NCBI GenBank assembly: GCA_017959645.1
Contig: JAGDAE010000058.1
Location: 1 to 8,446 of the forward strand
DNA length: 8,446 nt
From: Kiritimatiellia bacterium
Lineage (GTDB): Bacteria > Verrucomicrobiota > Kiritimatiellia > RFP12 > UBA1067
Reading direction: 5' to 3'
The notes under the pieces: generated by a model
The model's database searches: none
The model's input: only the letters and a program-made list of their open reading frames with translations
Told to the model about the DNA's origin: nothing
In this document: positions 5,084-8,446 of the stretch, in pieces
Numbering within the stretch: position 1 is the stretch's first letter
Layout of the letters: every line of letters starts with the position of its first letter
Position numbers and translations under genes: made by a program

Positions 5084-6811
5084 GTGTCCAGCAGCGAGGC
5101 GCTCCACGACGAAGAGGGCTTCGTCGCCGGCAAGATGGAGGAGCTGAACGCCGACCGGCTCAACTACGACATGGTGCAGATGGCGCTGCTCGCGTTCTCG
5201 CTCGTCATCATATTCAGCCTCTACGCGATACAGCGCCGGCGCGAAGAGCAGCTCGAGGTCGCCCAGGCAAAGGCCGAGGCGCGCGACCGGGCGAAAAGCT
5301 CGTTCCTATCCAGCGTCAGCCACGACATAAGAACGCCGATGAACGCCATAATCGGCTACATCGAGCTCGCGAAGCGTCCGGGCGTACCGCCCGAGACCGT
5401 CAAGGGATACATCGCGAAGATGGAGTCGTCGAGCCGGCATCTGCTCGCGTTGATAACCGACGTGCTCGAAATGAGCCGGATCGAATCGGGCAGGGTCGAA
5501 CTGGAGCCGGCGCCGGTCGATCTCGCCGCCGTCTTCTCGGAGCTGGGCGACATATTCGCGGCGCAGATGGCCGAGAAGAATCTCGCTTTCGACGTGGACG
5601 TATCGCGCATCCGTCACAGACGCGTGATGTGCGACAGGAGCCGGCTCGGCAGGATACTTCTCAACCTCGTCGGCAATGCGTGCAAGTTCACACCCGCCGG
5701 CGGCCGCATCTCGGTCTCGATCGCCGAGACGCCGTCGACGAAGGAGGGCGAGGCAACGTACGAGATCAGAGTCAGGGACAACGGCCTGGGCATGAGCCGG
5801 GAATTCATCGGACGCGTGTTCGATCCGTTCGAGCGCGAACGCGGCTCGGCGTCGCCTGGAACGGAGGGGACCGGGCTGGGGATGCCGATAACGAAGGGTA
5901 TCGTGGAGCTGATGAAAGGTACGATCGAGGTGGAGTCCGAGAAGGGGGCGGGAACGGAGTTCGTGATAAAACTCGATTTTCCGTTCGCCGGCGACGTGCC
6001 GGACGAGCCCGGGAAACCGTCCGCCCGCGGAGATGCCGCCCCAGCAGCGAGTCCGGATTTCTCGAAGATGCGCGTTTTGATCGTCGAGGACAACGAAATC
6101 AACCGCGAGATAGCGCGCGAAATCGTTTCGCAGGCGGGATTCGCCGTCGACGAGGCCGAGAACGGCAAGATCGCCGTCGAGAAGGTTTCGCGCGGCGGAC
6201 CCGGCTTCTACGACGCGGTGCTGATGGACGTGCACATGCCGGTGATGGACGGGTACGCGGCGACGCGGACCATACGCGCCATGGAGATTCCCGGAGCGAA
6301 GCGGCTGCCGATAATCGCATTGTCGGCCAACGCCTTCGAGACCGACGTCAGGGACGCTCTAGCCGCCGGGATGGACGCGCATATCGCCAAGCCGATCAGA
6401 ATACCCGTTCTGCTGGAGACAATCGGGCGGCTCGCCGGCGCCGGCGAACGCGCGCCCGACCTTCTCGATTCGCTCGAGAAGGCCGGCTGCGACATCCAGA
6501 CCGCGTTGCGCGAAACCTACATGGGCGACCGGAGCTTCTACCGCAGGATGCTGGCGAAACTCCCCGCGAGCGCGGCGTTCTCGCAGGTCTGCGCCGATTT
6601 CGGCGCGAAAGACGCCGCCGCGCTTTACGAGTCGTCGCACAAGCTCAAGGGGCTCTACGCCTCTCTGGGCCTTTCGCCGCTTTACGCCGTGTGCTCCGAG
6701 ATCGTCGAAATCGCCCGCGCGGGCGGGCTCGACGGCGTCGAAGAGCTTCTCGCGCGGCTCGGAAAACTTCACGGGGAAATCGCCGAAACGATAAGGAAGG
6801 ACGCCAAATGA
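5084..6811 (+). CDS. Membrane hybrid histidine kinase with receiver and Hpt
   Basis: With the first in-frame start (GTG 5084) this is 575 residues. A single membrane segment (about 30-49) and a coiled coil (50-75) lead to HisKA with H80 in SHDIRTPMN. The HATPase has N194/N198, DNGLGM at 232, FDPF at 246 and GTGLGM at 262. The receiver has D336, phospho-acceptor D382, S414 and K436. A C-terminal Hpt domain carries the phospho-histidine H519 in HKLKG followed by LGLSPL. All residues needed for a complete His-Asp-His phosphorelay are present, as in ArcB or BarA-type kinases. The start is doubtful: no Shine-Dalgarno precedes GTG 5084, ATG 5135 or ATG 5171, unlike every other gene here. The frame is continuous with gene 2 across one TAG, so this is probably the C-terminal part of that protein. 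If made separately it would be a single-pass kinase with a ~29-residue external N terminus. Its stop overlaps gene 4 (ATGA). Confidence 0.85.
   Translation: MSSSEALHDEEGFVAGKMEELNADRLNYDMVQMALLAFSLVIIFSLYAIQRRREEQLEVAQAKAEARDRAKSSFLSSVSHDIRTPMNAIIGYIELAKRPGVPPETVKGYIAKMESSSRHLLALITDVLEMSRIESGRVELEPAPVDLAAVFSELGDIFAAQMAEKNLAFDVDVSRIRHRRVMCDRSRLGRILLNLVGNACKFTPAGGRISVSIAETPSTKEGEATYEIRVRDNGLGMSREFIGRVFDPFERERGSASPGTEGTGLGMPITKGIVELMKGTIEVESEKGAGTEFVIKLDFPFAGDVPDEPGKPSARGDAAPAASPDFSKMRVLIVEDNEINREIAREIVSQAGFAVDEAENGKIAVEKVSRGGPGFYDAVLMDVHMPVMDGYAATRTIRAMEIPGAKRLPIIALSANAFETDVRDALAAGMDAHIAKPIRIPVLLETIGRLAGAGERAPDLLDSLEKAGCDIQTALRETYMGDRSFYRRMLAKLPASAAFSQVCADFGAKDAAALYESSHKLKGLYASLGLSPLYAVCSEIVEIARAGGLDGVEELLARLGKLHGEIAETIRKDAK
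6795..6801 (+). promoter_or_regulatory. Ribosome binding site of gene 4
   Basis: GGAAGGA lies six bases before the ATG at 6808, inside the end of gene 3. It fixes the start of gene 4, whose frame is open far upstream by chance in this GC-rich DNA. Confidence 0.75.
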
Positions 6812-8337
6812 AAGAATTCGAAGGCTACAAAGTGTTGCTTGCCGACGACGAGCAGATCGACCTCGAGGTCGTCTCGCGCATAGTCGAGGATCTCGGCGCA
6901 GAATGCATCCGCGTCGGCAGCGCCGACGAGCTGCTTGAGGTTCTCAACGGCCCCGGCGGGGACGAAATCGATCTGGTCCTCACCGACATCAACATGCCGG
7001 GGCGCAGCGGAATCGACGCCTGCTCGGAGTTTCGCGCCTCTTCCCACCCGAAGGCGAGGACGCTGCCGGTGATCGGCATCTCCGCGGACGCGAACCCCGC
7101 GCTTTTCGACAAGGCGATCTCCGCCGGCATGAACAGCATGACGAAGAAGCCGCTCACGCGCGAAACGCTGCGTTCGCATTTCCACATAACGCTCAAAGAC
7201 AACCAGGCGAACGCGGTGTTCAGCGAGCGAGTCCAGCAGGCGCTGGCGAAGAGCCTGTTCTTTTCTACCGTCAGCCACGACATCCGCACGCCGCTGAATG
7301 CGATAATCGGCTTTTCCGAGATGCTCAAGAACGGCTTCGACAGCGACGCCGACCGCGAACTCGCCATCGATTCGATCCTCGTCAGCAGCAAGATGCTGCT
7401 CCAGCTCGTCAACGACATACTCGACCTTTCGAAACTGGAGTCGGGAAAGATGAACATCGAGCCGGAGCCGACCGACGTTCCCCGTCTCGTCAGGGAGATC
7501 GCGACCGCTTTCGGCGCGGTCGACCGCAAGGTCGATCTCGACGTGCGCTGCCAGACCGGACAGATGCCGACGCTCCTGCTCGATCCGCACCGCCTCAGGC
7601 AGATCGCCTTCAATCTGCTCGGAAACGCCGTGAAGTTCACGAAGAAGGGATTCGTCGAGATACGCGCTTCGTTCTCGCCGGACGCGGACGGCCGGAAGGG
7701 GCGCTTCATTCTCGAGGTCGAAGATTCCGGCTGCGGCATAAGCGCGGAGGACATCGGCAAGCTCGCCCGTCCGTTCGTCCAGGTGGGGTCCGTCTCGGGA
7801 CCGCGCGGCGGAACCGGCCTGGGCTTGCACATCTGCCGCATGCTGGCCAGGGCGATGGGCGGCGACATGCACATAAAATCGGTCCTCGGCGAAGGCGCGA
7901 CGTTTTCAATCGTCGTCGACGGCGTAGAGACCGCCGGGAAGATTGCGGAGACTCCCGAAAAGAAAAGCGCGGGCCGGCGCGACTGCAGCATTCTCATCGT
8001 CGACGACACGAAGATGAACCAGATCGTGCTCAGGGCAATGTACGGACGGCTTGGGGTATCGGACATCGTGCTCGCCAACGACGGACGCGAAGCGCTCGAG
8101 ATACTGCGCTCGTCCGGCGCCTCGAGATTCGATTTCGTGCTCACCGACGCATGGATGCCGGAGATGACTGGCATGGATCTCGTCGCCGCGATCCGCGCCG
8201 ATCCCGCGCTCGCGAAGATGCCGGTCTACCTTTTCACCGCCGAAGTGGAGATGAAAGAGACCTATGCGCAAAAAGGCTTCGACGGCATACTTCTCAAACC
8301 CGCTAATCTCGAATCGCTCAGGAGACTGCTGCCATGA
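6808..8337 (+). CDS. Soluble hybrid kinase: receiver-HisKA-HATPase-receiver
   Basis: This 509-residue protein has no membrane segment or signal peptide and should be cytoplasmic. Receiver 1 (about 6-127) has D13/D14, phospho-acceptor D60, S92 and K114. A short helical linker leads to HisKA with H157 in SHDIRTPLN. The HATPase has N269/N273, DSGCGI at 306, RPFVQ at 321 and GGTGLGL at 334. Receiver 2 (about 393-509) has D399/D400, phospho-acceptor D447 in TDAWMPE, T477 and K497. The N-terminal receiver in place of a sensor suggests that phosphorylation by a partner, such as the gene 3 Hpt, controls this kinase; that is inference. Its kinase and second receiver resemble gene 1 more than gene 3: VNDILDLS, GFVEIR, DGREALE and YAQKGFD are shared or nearly so with gene 1. 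Both ends overlap neighbours in ATGA, so it is co-translated. No output domain is present. Confidence 0.92.
   Translation: MKEFEGYKVLLADDEQIDLEVVSRIVEDLGAECIRVGSADELLEVLNGPGGDEIDLVLTDINMPGRSGIDACSEFRASSHPKARTLPVIGISADANPALFDKAISAGMNSMTKKPLTRETLRSHFHITLKDNQANAVFSERVQQALAKSLFFSTVSHDIRTPLNAIIGFSEMLKNGFDSDADRELAIDSILVSSKMLLQLVNDILDLSKLESGKMNIEPEPTDVPRLVREIATAFGAVDRKVDLDVRCQTGQMPTLLLDPHRLRQIAFNLLGNAVKFTKKGFVEIRASFSPDADGRKGRFILEVEDSGCGISAEDIGKLARPFVQVGSVSGPRGGTGLGLHICRMLARAMGGDMHIKSVLGEGATFSIVVDGVETAGKIAETPEKKSAGRRDCSILIVDDTKMNQIVLRAMYGRLGVSDIVLANDGREALEILRSSGASRFDFVLTDAWMPEMTGMDLVAAIRADPALAKMPVYLFTAEVEMKETYAQKGFDGILLKPANLESLRRLLP
8320..8325 (+). promoter_or_regulatory. Ribosome binding site of gene 5
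   Basis: AGGAGA lies eight bases before the ATG at 8334, within the last codons of gene 4. Together with the ATGA overlap it supports the start of the truncated last gene. Confidence 0.65.
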
Positions 8338-8446
8338 CCGAAAAACTTCCGCGTTCCGCTTTCGCCCCGTCCGCTTTCGCCGCGATTCTCGTCCTCTGCC
8401 TCGCCCCAGGCGCGTCCGCCGCCGAAGAGGGCGAAGAACAGGCGGA
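8334..8446 (+). CDS. Start of an exported protein, cut by the window edge
   Basis: Only 37 complete codons are visible. The N terminus reads as a Sec signal peptide: a short polar n-region with K4 and R7, a hydrophobic core over about residues 8-24 (SAFAAILVLCLA), then PGASA with a likely cleavage after the ASA (residues 27-29). The mature end begins acidic (AEEGEEQA). The cysteine at 22 lacks a good lipobox, since residue -1 is Leu, so a soluble periplasmic or outer-membrane protein is more likely than a lipoprotein. Its ATG overlaps the gene 4 stop (ATGA), so it belongs to the operon. An extracytoplasmic partner of the transporter-sensors is an attractive guess, but the product cannot be named from this fragment. 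Confidence 0.75.
   Translation, partial: MTEKLPRSAFAPSAFAAILVLCLAPGASAAEEGEEQA

Noticed and set aside
5030..5090. Frameshift between genes 2 and 3
   Set aside because: Both sides are in the same frame, so a single indel cannot explain the stop; a substitution creating TAG is sufficient.
4339..6807. Upstream extension of the gene 4 frame by more than 800 codons
   Set aside because: The frame is open by chance; the translated sequence is Arg-rich and featureless until the ATG at 6808, which has its own ribosome binding site and begins a clean receiver domain.

Overview
The window comes from a GC-rich bacterium, probably Gram-negative. It carries a five-gene, plus-strand, translationally coupled signalling operon preceded by about 600 bases of visibly AT-richer intergenic DNA. 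I cannot place the organism firmly. The canonical sigma70-type promoter, strong GGAGG-type ribosome binding sites and a Sec signal peptide on the last gene fit many phyla; a PVC-type lineage (Kiritimatiellota or Lentisphaerota) is only a weak guess.

Layout. Bases 1-558 contain no convincing gene. They hold a 21-bp tandem duplication (49-90) and a cluster of a short motif, CGCTCTTCAA, in both orientations (178-431). This cluster can fold into overlapping, mutually exclusive hairpins. An extended -10 promoter (559-588) then leads into gene 1 (648-3542), a 964-residue fusion of an APC-superfamily amino-acid-permease-like transporter, an extra transmembrane pair with a ~55-residue predicted periplasmic segment, a histidine kinase and a receiver domain. 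Gene 2 (3539-5053) is a second, paralogous APC transporter that ends at a TAG codon. In exactly the same frame after that TAG comes gene 3 (5084-6811): one transmembrane segment, histidine kinase, receiver and Hpt domain. Gene 4 (6808-8337) is a soluble receiver-kinase-receiver hybrid. Gene 5 (8334 to beyond the edge) begins an exported protein.

How it may work. The transporter halves would sense or carry a small solute, probably amino-acid-like, and pass that state through the extra transmembrane pair to the kinases. This is analogous to CbrA, where a sodium/solute symporter-type domain is fused to a kinase, but here the transporter is APC-type. Only one Hpt domain is present (gene 3), so it may be the hub that passes phosphate between the four receiver domains. 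No DNA-binding output protein lies in the window.

The main anomaly is the single in-frame TAG (5051-5053). The sequence on both sides lines up almost without gaps with gene 1, so genes 2 and 3 look like one transporter-kinase-receiver-Hpt protein of about 1,090 codons interrupted once. Every other gene junction is an ATGA overlap with a good Shine-Dalgarno sequence; this one has neither. The choices are nonsense mutation, sequencing error, programmed readthrough or recoding, or a genuine split protein.
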